DNA of 64,000 nucleotides, from positions 12,644 to 76,643 of the forward strand of contig JAEZXX010000022.1 of NCBI GenBank assembly GCA_023419535.1. Reading direction: 5' to 3'. The stretch's first letter is position 1; each line of letters begins with the position of its first letter. The stretch comes from Pseudomonadota bacterium (GTDB lineage: Bacteria; Pseudomonadota; Alphaproteobacteria; Rhizobiales; Rhizobiaceae). A program made the translations under genes and the position numbers. Positions 18,636-30,299 of the stretch are shown piece after piece. The notes beneath the pieces were generated by a model. The model ran no database searches. It was not told the DNA's origin and saw only the letters and a program-made list of their open reading frames with translations.

Positions 18636-21340
18636 CCGTGAAGCCCGTCGCGACCTATCGCCTGCAGTTCCGGGAGGGGACGGACTTCGCCTCGGCGCGG
18701 GCGATCGTGCCCTATCTGAAGACGCTCGGCGTCAGCCATCTCTACACCTCGCCGATCGGGCCGGCGAGCGAGGGCTCGACGCATGGCTACGACGTCTCCG
18801 ACTACAACTCCTTCGAGGAGGATCTGGGCGGCGAGGCGGGTTTCCGGGCGCTGAGCGACGCGCTGCGCGCTGAAGGTCTCGGCCTCGTCATCGACTTCGT
18901 GCCGAACCACATGGGTGTCTCGCCGAAGAACGCTTGGTGGGAGGACGTGCTGCGCTGGGGCCGCGAATCCCGCTACGCGCAGACCTTCGACATCTCCTGG
19001 GAGGCGGAGAAGATCCTGATCCCGATCCTCGGCAAGCCTTATGGCGAGGCGCTGCGCGACGGCGATCTGTCCGTGATCTTCGACGAGGACCGAGGCGAGC
19101 TGCGCTTCGACGCCTCCGGCTACACGCTGCCGCTCGATCCGCGCTCCTGGGCCCGCGTCTTCGCCTTCCTGGAGGACGAGAACCGCGACCGCCTGGTGCG
19201 CCGCTTCTCCTCGGCCGACCCGGCCGACCGCGACGATCTCGCCGAGCGCTTCTCCGAGCGCCTCGCCGACGACGGCTTCCGCGCCTCGCTGACCCGCGCC
19301 CTCACCGCGATCAACGCCGACCGCGACGCGCTGCATGCGCTGCACGAGAATCAACACTGGCGCCTCGCCTGGTGGCGGCTGGCGCGCGAAAAGCTGTCCT
19401 ATCGCCGCTTCTTCGAGATCGCCGAGCTGATCGGCGTGCGCCAGGAGATGCGGCGCGTGTTTCGCGACTCGCACCGGTTGATGGTGAGGCTCGCCGAGGA
19501 GGGCCGGCTCGACGGCATCCGCATCGATCACGTGGACGGCGTCGCCGACCCGAAGAACTACCTGCTCGACCTGCGCGCGGCCTTCGCGAATGCCGACGTG
19601 CAGCCGATGATCCACGTGGAGAAGATCCTGACCGGGCCGGAGCGCTTGCGGGCCTCCTGGAAGATCGAGGGCACCACCGGCTACGAGTTCATCACCGCCC
19701 TCTCCGCCCTCTATGTCGACGCCTCGAAGGAGGAGGCGATGACGAAGGCCTACGAGGATTTCCTCCGGCAGGGCGACGATCTGCGCGCCACGATCGCCGA
19801 GCAGAAGCGGCACATCCTCGAGCACAATCTGGCGGGCGAGCTTTCGGTGCTGACCGATCTGGCGCTCGCCGTCGCCGGCCTCGGCCTCGACACGCGCGAT
19901 CTCGGACGCGACGCCATCCGCCGTTCGATCGTGGAGGTCGCGACCGCGCTTCCCGTCTACCGCACCTACGTCTCGGTCGACGGCGTGCCCTCCGAGGACG
20001 TCGAGATCGTCGACGATGCGGTGGAGGCCGCCCAGGCCGGACGCGAGGTCGAGGCGGACGAGCCGGTCGCCTTCGTCGGCCGTCTTCTGAAGCTCGATTT
20101 CGAGGACGGGCGCGAGGTCGCCGGCGCGCTCGACTTCGCCCGCCGCTTCCAGCAGACAACGGGCGCCGTGATGGCCAAGGCCGTCGAGGACACCGCCTTC
20201 TACCGCTACAACCGCCTGATCGCGCTGAACGAGGTCGGCGGCGAGCCGGACCATTACGGCGCCGACGTCGATGCCTTCCACGACGAGATGCAGATCCGCA
20301 CGCAGGATCAGCCGCTCGGTCTGATGGCGACCTCGACGCACGACACCAAGCGCGGCGAGGACGCCCGCGCCCGCCTCTACGCCCTGTCGGAGGATCCGCA
20401 GGGCTGGGCGGCGATCGTCGCGGACGCCGCCCGGACGCTGGCGTCCTACCGGGTGGATCTCGGCGACGGGCTGGTCTCGCCGGACCCGGCCACCGAATGG
20501 GGCTTCTACCAGTCGCTTCTCGGCGTCCTGCCAACCGATTTTGACCCCGAGGACGAGGCGGCGCGAGCGGAGATCCGCGACCGCCTGACGGCCTTCATGG
20601 AGAAGGCGGTGCGCGAGGCCAAGCGCTACACCACCTGGACGGCGCCGAACGAGCCCTACGAGGCCGGCATCAAGGGTTTCGTCGAGGCCGCGCTGTCGAC
20701 CGGGAAGAGCGGCGACTGGCTGGCGCGCTTCTGGAAGGACTGCCAGCCCTTCGTCGTCTCAGGCGCGATGAACTCGCTCTCCCAGACGCTTCTGAAGCTG
20801 ACCGCACCGGGCATCCCCGACATCTACCAGGGGACCGAGTTCTACGATCTCTCGCTCGTCGACCCCGACAACCGCCGCAAGTTCGACTTCGCTTCGCGCG
20901 AGGCGGCGATGGCGGACGGCGAGACGCCGGCCGAGGCCCTGTCGTCCTGGCGCGACGCCCGGGTGAAGGCCAAGCTCACGGCCGCCGCGCTGAAGCTCAG
21001 GATCGCCGCACCGGAGCTTTTCACCACCGGCGCCTACGAGCGGCTGGAGGTGACGGGCGCGCGCGCCGCGCACGTCGTCGCGTTCCTGCGCCGGGACGAG
21101 GCAGGTCGCGCCGCGCTCGTCGTCGTCCCGCGCCTCGTCCACTCGCTGCTCGATGCCGGCGAGGAGCCTTCGGCCCTCGCGGCGCACTGGAAGGACACGG
21201 CGATCGTCCTGCCGGAGGCTCTGGTCGGGCGTCGGCTCGAAGACGCGCTCGGGACGGGGACCTGGTTCGAGGCGGGCACCCGCGTGGCCGTCGCCGACCT
21301 TCTGGAGCGCCTGCCGGTCGCGCTTCTGACGGCGGCCTGA
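18632..21340 (+). CDS. treY: Malto-oligosyltrehalose synthase
   Basis: GH13 enzyme (902 aa) that isomerises the reducing-end alpha-1,4 bond of maltodextrin to the alpha-1,1 bond of trehalose, the first step of the TreYZ route. Diagnostic segments are YRLQFREGTDFASA and YTSPIGPASEGSTHGYDV at the N-terminus, LVIDFVPNHMGVS, the nucleophile region GIRIDHVDGVADP, HVEKIL near residue 330, and TSTHDTKRGEDARARL. Length is typical. The ATG at 18632 overlaps the malQ stop (ATGA). Nine bases separate its end from the convergent DUF2066 gene, with no clear terminator between. Confidence 0.95.
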   Translation: MTVKPVATYRLQFREGTDFASARAIVPYLKTLGVSHLYTSPIGPASEGSTHGYDVSDYNSFEEDLGGEAGFRALSDALRAEGLGLVIDFVPNHMGVSPKNAWWEDVLRWGRESRYAQTFDISWEAEKILIPILGKPYGEALRDGDLSVIFDEDRGELRFDASGYTLPLDPRSWARVFAFLEDENRDRLVRRFSSADPADRDDLAERFSERLADDGFRASLTRALTAINADRDALHALHENQHWRLAWWRLAREKLSYRRFFEIAELIGVRQEMRRVFRDSHRLMVRLAEEGRLDGIRIDHVDGVADPKNYLLDLRAAFANADVQPMIHVEKILTGPERLRASWKIEGTTGYEFITALSALYVDASKEEAMTKAYEDFLRQGDDLRATIAEQKRHILEHNLAGELSVLTDLALAVAGLGLDTRDLGRDAIRRSIVEVATALPVYRTYVSVDGVPSEDVEIVDDAVEAAQAGREVEADEPVAFVGRLLKLDFEDGREVAGALDFARRFQQTTGAVMAKAVEDTAFYRYNRLIALNEVGGEPDHYGADVDAFHDEMQIRTQDQPLGLMATSTHDTKRGEDARARLYALSEDPQGWAAIVADAARTLASYRVDLGDGLVSPDPATEWGFYQSLLGVLPTDFDPEDEAARAEIRDRLTAFMEKAVREAKRYTTWTAPNEPYEAGIKGFVEAALSTGKSGDWLARFWKDCQPFVVSGAMNSLSQTLLKLTAPGIPDIYQGTEFYDLSLVDPDNRRKFDFASREAAMADGETPAEALSSWRDARVKAKLTAAALKLRIAAPELFTTGAYERLEVTGARAAHVVAFLRRDEAGRAALVVVPRLVHSLLDAGEEPSALAAHWKDTAIVLPEALVGRRLEDALGTGTWFEAGTRVAVADLLERLPVALLTAA

Positions 21341-21349
21341 CGTCGACGC

Positions 21350-22084
21350 CTACCGGGACCGTTTGAGGACGGACGCGGCGAAGGCGAGGGCGTCCTCGAA
21401 GGTTGCGTCGAAGCTCTTCGCCCGCACGGCATGGACGCTCGTGGCGGAGCCGGAGCGCACGCTCCAGTCGGAATCCCAGAGGCCGTCCTCCGTGATCCGC
21501 ATCTCGCCAGTGAGCGAGGCCGGTCCGCCGGCGGCGACGTCGTCACTCGGCAGTTCGACGGCAAGGCCGAGATCGTCCGCTGCGTCGAGAAGTGACAGGC
21601 GCTGGGCGTAGCCGTCGTCGCCCGCCACCGTCAGACGGTAGGATTTCGCCTGGGTGCGGACCGTCAGATCGACGGGCAAGACGGACCGGGGCGCGGGCCA
21701 AGGCGCGGCATTGAGGTCGGCGAGAAGCGCGTCGATGGCCTTCGGTTCGAAGGCGACGGTCAGCTCGAAGCTGCGGTCCCGGGCGCCCTGTTCGTCTGAG
21801 ATCTGGATGCCCTCCTTGCGGTCCACGTAGTCGAGATCAACGACGAAGTCCGCGGCGTCCGGCCGGCTCGCCCTTGCCTCGAACCGGCGGCCCACCTCGG
21901 GATCGGCGCTGACCCGCACCAGCACCGCCGCCACCGCTTCCGCGATGCCGCGCTCGCGTTCGGACAGATTGTCGCGGCCCGTCACGATGACGGTCGCGGA
22001 ATAGAGGTCTTCGGTCGCCGGCGCGGCGTCGGACGCCGTCGAGGCGGCGATCAAAGCGGCAAGAGCGAGACGGCGAAACCGCAT
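21350..22084 (-). CDS. DUF2066 domain exported protein
   Basis: A 244-residue protein of the uncharacterised DUF2066 family. The start is set at the ATG at 22084: it gives a short signal peptide (MRFRRLALAALIAASTASDA) and has GGAG about ten bases upstream, whereas the open frame continues upstream without protein-like sequence. The family segment LYSATVIVTGRDNLSERERGIAEAVAAVL lies near residues 26-54, followed by LVRVSADPEVGRRFE and the VVDLDYVDRKEG strand. It is probably periplasmic. The gene is convergent with treY and divergent from an EamA transporter. Its role is unknown; DUF2066 proteins are small exported proteins common in proteobacteria. Confidence 0.75.
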   Translation of the reverse strand: MRFRRLALAALIAASTASDAAPATEDLYSATVIVTGRDNLSERERGIAEAVAAVLVRVSADPEVGRRFEARASRPDAADFVVDLDYVDRKEGIQISDEQGARDRSFELTVAFEPKAIDALLADLNAAPWPAPRSVLPVDLTVRTQAKSYRLTVAGDDGYAQRLSLLDAADDLGLAVELPSDDVAAGGPASLTGEMRITEDGLWDSDWSVRSGSATSVHAVRAKSFDATFEDALAFAASVLKRSR

Positions 22085-22407
22085 GGCGGATGCTCCGACG
22101 CGAACGCACGAGGGGGATCGTGAAGAGGCGAGCGTTCCCGTCCCAAGCTCCCATCGCCATCGTGGCCGAATGATGGTCGCTCCCTTCACGCTTCGTCGCA
22201 AGGGAGGCGACGAATGTGATGCGAATTCAGAGGCTTTCCGCTTGCCCGGCCCGTCTTGGTTAAGGCTTTTTAAGGCTTGGCGGGGTAGTGTTCCCTCCAG
22301 CCGACTGAAGCCCTTTGAACGACCCCTGTCCCGCGTCCGTTTCGCGGGGCCTCGATCGCCCGATCGCGCGAGCCGGCCTTCCACAGTCCAGCCTCGTCGT
22401 CGGTGCC
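22085..22407. other. Divergent intergenic region between DUF2066 and EamA genes
   Basis: A gene-free stretch of about 320 bases serving both divergent starts. It is less GC-rich than its surroundings near 22255-22285, where TAAGGCTT occurs twice within about 20 bases separated by a T-run. I could not fix a convincing -35/-10 pair for either gene. A TTG codon at 22315 opens a longer frame for the EamA protein, but the added residues do not look like protein. Confidence 0.5.
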
Positions 22408-23301
22408 ATGCAGACCGGAATCCTCCTCGCGTTCCTCGCCTACCTCGCCTATGCCTGCTCGGATGCCGCCGCCAAGGCGCTCGGGGCGGAGCTTTCGGTC
22501 TTCCAGATCGGCTTCTCGATCTCTCTGATCGCCCTCATCCTGTGCATGCTCTCCAAGCGGCCGGACGTCTCCTGGCGCACGATCCTGCGCCCCAAGCGAC
22601 CCGGTCTCGTCGCGCTGCGCGCCGCGAGCGGCACGTTCGGCGGCATCTGCGCGGTCGTCGCCTTCACCACGCTGCCGCTGGCCGAAGCCTACGCGCTCAT
22701 CTTCCTCCTGCCGCTCGTCGCAGCGCTCATGTCGCGCGCGATCCTGCGGGAGAGCGTCACGTTCGGCCGCTGGCTGGCGCTGGTGGGCGGTCTCGTCGGC
22801 GTTCTCCTCGTCGTGCGCCCCGGCTTCCAGGAGCTGTCGCTCGGCCATCTGGCGGGCCTGGGCTGCGCGCTCTCGGGCGCGGCGAACGTCATTCTGCTGC
22901 GCACGCTCGGGCCGACGGAGAACCGGCTGACGCTGATCGGCGCCGTCCTGGGTCTGGCGACCCTCGTCAACGGCGCGGCGATGGTGCCGAGCTTTACCGT
23001 TCCGGGCCTCGATCTCCTGCCGATCCTCCTTTTCGGCGGCGTCACGGCCGGCATCGGCCATCTGGCCATGGTCATGGGGGCGCGCCTGGCGCCCGCCAGC
23101 CGCATCGCGCCGACGCAATATTCGCAGATCGTCTGGGCGAGCCTCTTCGGCGCCGTCCTCTTCGGCGAGTTTCCCGATCCGCTGGCGGTCGCCGGCATGG
23201 CGCTCGTCGGCTTCTTCGGCATGCTGACCCTCGCCCCCGAGCGAGTCGCCGGGGCACGCCGCCCGATCTGGGCGCGCCTGCGCGGCAACCGCGTCGCCTG
23301 A
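22408..23301 (+). CDS. EamA-family (DMT superfamily) transporter
   Basis: Inner-membrane exporter of 297 residues with ten predicted helices arranged as two EamA repeats. The N-terminal repeat begins LLAFLAYLAYACSDAAAKAL and contains FTTLPLAEAYALIFLLPL, and the second repeat holds RIAPTQYSQIVWASLFGAVLFGEFPDP, both typical of the family. The ATG at 22408 is preferred because it starts directly at the first membrane helix; no strong Shine-Dalgarno is seen. Family members export amino acids and related metabolites, but sequence alone does not give a substrate. Two bases separate its stop from the end of convergent thiG. Confidence 0.85.
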   Translation: MQTGILLAFLAYLAYACSDAAAKALGAELSVFQIGFSISLIALILCMLSKRPDVSWRTILRPKRPGLVALRAASGTFGGICAVVAFTTLPLAEAYALIFLLPLVAALMSRAILRESVTFGRWLALVGGLVGVLLVVRPGFQELSLGHLAGLGCALSGAANVILLRTLGPTENRLTLIGAVLGLATLVNGAAMVPSFTVPGLDLLPILLFGGVTAGIGHLAMVMGARLAPASRIAPTQYSQIVWASLFGAVLFGEFPDPLAVAGMALVGFFGMLTLAPERVAGARRPIWARLRGNRVA

Positions 23302-23303
23302 GG

Positions 23304-24092
23304 CTATTCGGCGGCCTCGAGGCCGTAATCCGCGCGGCCTTCCATCGGCGTCGAGGCCTGGGCACCGTCCCGCGGGCGCATCAGCCCCGCGCCCCTTGCG
23401 ATCCGCCCCGCCTCGACGGCGGCGGCGAAGGCGCCCGCCATCGCGACCGGGTCGCCCGATCCGGCGACGGCCGTGTTCAAGAGGACGGCGTCGTAGCCGA
23501 GCTCCATGACGGCGGCCGCGTGGCTCGGCCGCCCGATGCCGGCGTCGACGATCAGCGGAACGTCGGGAAAGACGCGCCGCATCGCCGCAAGTCCGGCCGG
23601 ATCGAGAAGCCCCGCGCCGGAGCCGATGGGAGCGCAGAGCGGCATCAGAAGTTCGCAGCCCGCGGTGAGCAGATGCTCGGCGACCACGAGATCGGTCGTC
23701 GTGTAGGGGAAGACCTTGAAGCCTTCGGCGGCCAGCACGCGCGCCGCGCGCACCGTGCCCACGAGATCGGGCTGGAGCGTATCCTGCCGCCCGATCACCT
23801 CCAGCTTGATCCAGTCGGTGCCGAAGATCTCGCGTGACATCTGCGCGGTCGCGACGGCCTCCTTGACCGTGAAGCATCCGGCCGTGTTCGGCAGCACCCG
23901 CAGGCCGAGCCGCCCGATCATGGCCATCAGCGCCTCGCCGGCGCGTCCGTTCGCCGTGTCGCGGCGCACCGAGAGCGTCACGACCTGCGCGCCGGAGGCC
24001 GCGAGCGCGGCTTCGAGCACGTCCGACGCGGGGTAGCGAGCGGTGCCCAGGAGCAGGGCGGAGGACAGTTCCGTTCCGTAGAAGACGGGCAC
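23304..24092 (-). CDS. thiG: Thiazole synthase ThiG
   Basis: Cytoplasmic TIM-barrel enzyme (262 aa) that builds the thiazole phosphate ring of thiamine from DXP, dehydroglycine and ThiS thiocarboxylate. The Schiff-base lysine is Lys96 in TDWIKLEVIG. Phosphate-binding segments CAPIGSGAGLLDP and VDAGIGRPSHAA are intact, and VLLNTAVAGSGDPVAMA follows. The gene lies three bases after thiS, and both are controlled by the TPP riboswitch upstream. ThiO or ThiH (glycine oxidation), ThiC and ThiE are not adjacent, unlike the common thiCOSGE order of rhizobia. Confidence 0.95.
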   Translation of the reverse strand: MPVFYGTELSSALLLGTARYPASDVLEAALAASGAQVVTLSVRRDTANGRAGEALMAMIGRLGLRVLPNTAGCFTVKEAVATAQMSREIFGTDWIKLEVIGRQDTLQPDLVGTVRAARVLAAEGFKVFPYTTTDLVVAEHLLTAGCELLMPLCAPIGSGAGLLDPAGLAAMRRVFPDVPLIVDAGIGRPSHAAAVMELGYDAVLLNTAVAGSGDPVAMAGAFAAAVEAGRIARGAGLMRPRDGAQASTPMEGRADYGLEAAE

Positions 24093-24095
24093 CGG

Positions 24096-24338
24096 TCAGC
24101 CTCCCTGCATGGGCGTGAGGATTTCGATCCGGTCCCCCTCGGCGATGGGACGGGCGCTGCGCTCGGTCCGCCGCACCAGTTCCCCGTTGACGGCGGTGCC
24201 GACGAAGGGGCTGTCGATCTCGCGCTCTGCGAGCAGGGCCTGGAGGGTCGGGGCGCGGGTCTCCTCCGGCCGGCCGTTCACGACGATCCGGCAGGGGGCG
24301 GTCGGCGCCGGCCTGGCGTCGGGCATGGGCGATGGCAT
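24096..24338 (-). CDS. thiS: Sulfur carrier protein ThiS
   Basis: An 80-residue ubiquitin-like sulfur carrier that delivers sulfide to ThiG as a C-terminal thiocarboxylate. The protein ends in the required Gly-Gly (TPMQGG) and has the beta-grasp pattern IVVNGRPEE...FVGTAVNGELV...GDRIEIL. The start at 24338 is chosen for AAGGAGAG five bases upstream; it leaves about 15 extra proline-rich residues before the fold, so an internal ATG at 24326 (MPDARP) is also possible. First gene of the riboswitch-controlled thiS-thiG unit. Confidence 0.92.
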   Translation of the reverse strand: MPSPMPDARPAPTAPCRIVVNGRPEETRAPTLQALLAEREIDSPFVGTAVNGELVRRTERSARPIAEGDRIEILTPMQGG

Positions 24339-24422
24339 GGGACTCTCCTTCCCTCGCGCGATCCGGGCTCCTGCGGGGAGGGGAGGGTTGGCGTCCCGGG
24401 CTGGGCTTCCGGTCGGCCGCGT

Positions 24423-24527
24423 CACCATCCCTCCGCCAGCATGAACTGGATCAGGTTCGAAGGGTCCCCGCGCCGCCGTTTCCGGCCCCGCAGCATCTCA
24501 GCCCCTCGGCATGGGGCACCCCTGGTG
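24423..24527 (-). promoter_or_regulatory. TPP riboswitch upstream of thiS-thiG
   Basis: Second thi box, on the minus strand, ending 85 bases before the thiS ATG. Reading the minus strand, the P1 stem pairs CACCA (24527-24523) with TGGTG (24427-24423). The core GGGGCTGAGATGCTG, GACCCTTCGAACCTGA and CAGTTCATGCTGGCGGAGGGA is intact. A C-rich CCCTCCCCTCCCC tract between aptamer and gene could pair imperfectly with the thiS Shine-Dalgarno, so translational control is likely; this pairing is inference. Confidence 0.95.
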
Positions 24528-24660
24528 TCTTTGCGAAGGTTGGGGCCGCGCCCCCGGTCCTGTCAACCCGGCCGCGGCCTTGCGGGCGAGCAACTCGCCG
24601 TTACGTTCCGCAGCGATCCCAGAGACGCCCAGAGGCGGGCGCGGCAGCCAGGAGGCTTCG

Positions 24661-25056
24661 ATGGCCAAGATGATCCATTCCATGATCCGCGTCGCCGACG
24701 AGGCGCGATCGGTCGCGTTCTACCGCACCGCCTTCGGGCTCGAGGTCGCGGACCGCTTCGTCTTCGACGGCTTCACGCTGGTCTATCTGTCCCATGCGCA
24801 GACCGGTTTCGAACTGGAGCTGACGATCAACGAAGGCCAGAGCGGCGCCTACGATCTCGGCACGGGATACGGGCATTTGGCCGTCTCGGTGAACGACGTC
24901 GACGCCGAGCAGGCCCGTCTGGCGTCGGCCGGCCTCAACGTGGGCGAGGTGAAGACGCTGTCCCATCCGAGCGGCTTCTCGGCTCGCTTCTTCTTTGCAA
25001 CCGACCCGGACGGGTACAGGATCGAAGTGCTGCAACGCGGGGGCCGCTTCCAGTAG
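24661..25056 (+). CDS. VOC-family protein, glyoxalase I-like
   Basis: A 131-residue vicinal-oxygen-chelate protein with the layout of lactoylglutathione lyase: two beta-alpha-beta-beta-beta modules, likely metal ligands in HSMIRV (N-terminus), FELELTIN, GYGHLAVSV and YRIEVLQ. The ATG at 24661 has a strong AGGAGG nine bases upstream. It would remove methylglyoxal as its glutathione hemithioacetal in the cytoplasm, if it is a true GloA; the pattern supports this but other VOC activities cannot be excluded. It is monocistronic and divergent from the thiS riboswitch. Confidence 0.8.
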   Translation: MAKMIHSMIRVADEARSVAFYRTAFGLEVADRFVFDGFTLVYLSHAQTGFELELTINEGQSGAYDLGTGYGHLAVSVNDVDAEQARLASAGLNVGEVKTLSHPSGFSARFFFATDPDGYRIEVLQRGGRFQ

Positions 25057-25100
25057 GCGGGCGGCAAGATTTGCTTATCGCATCATTAGGTCATGTTGCG

Positions 25101-25128
25101 TTGCAACGACGGATGCCGGAGCTATAGT
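25101..25128 (+). promoter_or_regulatory. Probable sigma-70-type promoter of pyc
   Basis: TTGCAA (25101-25106), a 16-base spacer and TATAGT (25123-25128) lie 34 bases before the pyc ATG. TTGCGTTGCAACG around the -35 box is a short palindrome that could be an operator. The rpmF promoter in this window uses a similar TTGCAA -35 box and 16-base spacer, which supports the call. Confidence 0.6.
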
Positions 25129-25161
25129 CCCCGCCGCATTTGACGTTTGGGGGAGCGTGGC

Positions 25162-28617
<3,456 letters not shown>

Positions 28618-28637
28618 GCGGCGGCGTCGAAGCTGCG

Positions 28638-28763
28638 CCCTTCTCCCCTTTCGGGGAGAAGGTGCCGGCAGGCGGATGAGGGCATCAAAGGGCTCCGGCG
28701 TATTGTGCCCTGCGAAGCCCTCATCCGGCGCTTTGCGCCACCTTCTCCCCGAGGGGAGAAGGG
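28638..28763. repeat. Intergenic palindromic mosaic element, copy B
   Basis: About 126 bp with the same architecture as the copy at 3552-3689: outer CCCTTCTCCCC / GGGGAGAAGGG hairpins at both ends, GGATGAGGGC on the left answered by GCCCTCATCC on the right, and a variable centre containing AAAGGGCTCCGGCG, which also occurs in copy C. It lies between pyc and the FNT gene and may end pyc transcription. Confidence 0.85.
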
Positions 28764-28832
28764 AGGAGCCCTTTCCGAACAGCGCGAGCGCCGCATCTGG
28801 CCCTTGCGGTGTACTCGTAAGGGACGGCAGGC

Positions 28833-29696
28833 ATGGCGGAGAAGATCGAAATCGAGGCGGAGGCGGACGACGCCTCGCCGCCGCAGACCGCCGAGAACGC
28901 GCTCGGCTATCTGAAGCCCAAGCCCGAACGGGCCGACGACAACGTCCTCGTCCTCTCGGTCCTCGCCGGCGCCTTCATCGCCTTCGGCGGCCTGATCTTC
29001 CTGGCGACCGGCGCGGGTGCGGGCACGTTCTCCGGCGGACAGCAGCTGGCCGCGGCGGTCGGCTTCTCGGTCGGGCTGATCCTGTGCATCGTCGCAGGCG
29101 CGGAACTGTTCACCGGCAACACGCTTCTCGTCGTCTCAGGCGTGGAGGGGCACCATCGCGGCCGCCGGATCGTCCGGTTCTGGGCGCTGGTCTGGGGCGG
29201 CAATCTCGCCGGCTCGCTGGCCGTCGCGTTCCTGTTCGTCCTCGCGGGCGGCCATCTGGCCGGGGACGGGGCCGTGGGGCTGCACGCGCTGGAAGTGGGC
29301 GACGACAAGATGGGCAAGGGGCTCGTCGCGACCTTCGCCTCCGCCATCCTCGCCAACATGCTCGTCTGTCTGGCGGTGTGGATGGCGCAGGGCGCGCGCA
29401 CCATTCCGGGCAGGATCCTCGCCATCGTCGGGCCGGTCGCGGGCTTCGTCGTGCTCGGGCTGGAGCATTCCGTCGCCAACATGTCGCTGCTGCCGGTCGC
29501 GGGGCTCATCCACGCCTTCGCGGGATCCGACTTCTGGCAGTCCGCCGCGCTCGTCGGCGTCGCGCCGGAGAGCTTCGGGTCGATCGGTCTGTTCGCCTTC
29601 CTGTTCAATCTCGTCGTCGCCACGCTCGGCAACATCGTCGGCGGCGCCGCCATCGGCCTGGCCTACTGGTACGCCTATCTGCGCAAGGACGACTGA
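28833..29696 (+). CDS. Formate/nitrite transporter family protein
   Basis: Pentameric inner-membrane channel subunit of the FNT family (287 aa). After a hydrophilic ~40-residue N-terminus come six membrane helices. The signature AGAELFTGN lies near residue 88, and GLEHSVANMS carries the conserved pore histidine two residues after glutamate; GGAAIGLAYWYAYL is helix 6. Family members conduct formate, nitrite or hydrosulfide; which anion applies here cannot be read from sequence. No formate or nitrite enzymes are nearby. A strong terminator follows immediately. Confidence 0.9.
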   Translation: MAEKIEIEAEADDASPPQTAENALGYLKPKPERADDNVLVLSVLAGAFIAFGGLIFLATGAGAGTFSGGQQLAAAVGFSVGLILCIVAGAELFTGNTLLVVSGVEGHHRGRRIVRFWALVWGGNLAGSLAVAFLFVLAGGHLAGDGAVGLHALEVGDDKMGKGLVATFASAILANMLVCLAVWMAQGARTIPGRILAIVGPVAGFVVLGLEHSVANMSLLPVAGLIHAFAGSDFWQSAALVGVAPESFGSIGLFAFLFNLVVATLGNIVGGAAIGLAYWYAYLRKDD

Positions 29697-29703
29697 AACG
29701 GGA

Positions 29704-29730
29704 AAAGGCCGCCCCCGAGGGGCGGCCTTT
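29704..29730. terminator. Rho-independent bidirectional terminator
   Basis: A 12-bp stem AAAGGCCGCCCC / GGGGCGGCCTTT with a three-base loop, starting eight bases after the FNT stop. The A-run on one side and T-run on the other let it work for both the FNT gene and the convergent 52-residue membrane protein gene. Confidence 0.88.
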
Positions 29731-29750
29731 CCTTCGCAGATTCTTCGACG

Positions 29751-29909
29751 TCAGAGGCGTCCGGCCAGAAGCAGGATGATGACGATGACGAGGATGACGC
29801 CGAGTATGCCGCTCGGCCCGTATCCCCAGGACCGCGAATGGCCCCAGGTCGGGAAGGCGCCGACGAGCAGCAGCACCAGAACGATGACGATGATGAGCGT
29901 GAGATCCAT
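29751..29909 (-). CDS. DUF3309 small membrane protein
   Basis: A 52-residue protein, too short for most gene finders. It has two hydrophobic helices (LTLIIVIVLVLLLVGAF and ILGVILVIVIILLLAG) joined by the invariant DUF3309 loop PTWGHSRSWGYGPSG. GGAG lies ten bases before the ATG. DUF3309 proteins are abundant small inner-membrane proteins of alphaproteobacteria with no known function. It is adjacent to a second 52-residue protein with the same helix-loop-helix plan, and shares a terminator with the FNT gene. Confidence 0.88.
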   Translation of the reverse strand: MDLTLIIVIVLVLLLVGAFPTWGHSRSWGYGPSGILGVILVIVIILLLAGRL

Positions 29910-29988
29910 GTGGCGAACTCCGGCCAAATGAGGCTTTTTCTTGTCCCTGCCTCACAAACCGTTGATCGGCCCTGTCGGTTCCATGCCG

Positions 29989-30147
29989 TCAGATGAAGAG
30001 CATCACCCACAGGATGACGACGAAGGTGAGGGCGACGGCCGCCCCGATCGCCGGGCGGTAGTCGCCCGGGCGCATCCAGGGCCAGACCGGCAGGACGCCG
30101 ACGAGGACGGCGAGGAGGACGAGCGACAGGGCGGCGCCGAGGGTCAT
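29989..30147 (-). CDS. Small two-helix membrane protein, divergent DUF3309-like paralogue
   Basis: A 52-residue protein starting at the ATG at 30147 with GGAGA upstream. Plan: helix TLGAALSLVLLAVLVGVL, loop PVWPWMRPGDYRPA, helix AVALTFVVILWVMLFI. Length and the LP-x-WP-x-x-R-x-x-x-Y loop spacing parallel the DUF3309 protein 80 bases downstream, so I infer an ancient tandem duplication. It lacks the WGYxPSG signature and may not be recognised by the family model. Function unknown. Confidence 0.7.
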   Translation of the reverse strand: MTLGAALSLVLLAVLVGVLPVWPWMRPGDYRPAIGAAVALTFVVILWVMLFI

Positions 30148-30299
30148 GCGGTGTCTCCGTGGAAGCCCCTCGGCCATAGCCGCCCGCATCCGTCCCGATC
30201 AACCGCCGCCGTCATTCTCTCGACGCGACGCCATGATGGTTTGACTTTGAAGCTTCGAGGTTTCACCTCAGGCGAACCCGTCGATATCCGGACGAACCC

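Noticed and set aside
22315..23301. EamA transporter starting at the TTG at 22315
   Set aside because: The extra 31 residues are not hydrophobic or family-like, and no Shine-Dalgarno supports the TTG.
30241..30269. Promoter for ispG built on TTGACT at 30241
   Set aside because: No acceptable -10 hexamer lies 16-18 bases downstream.
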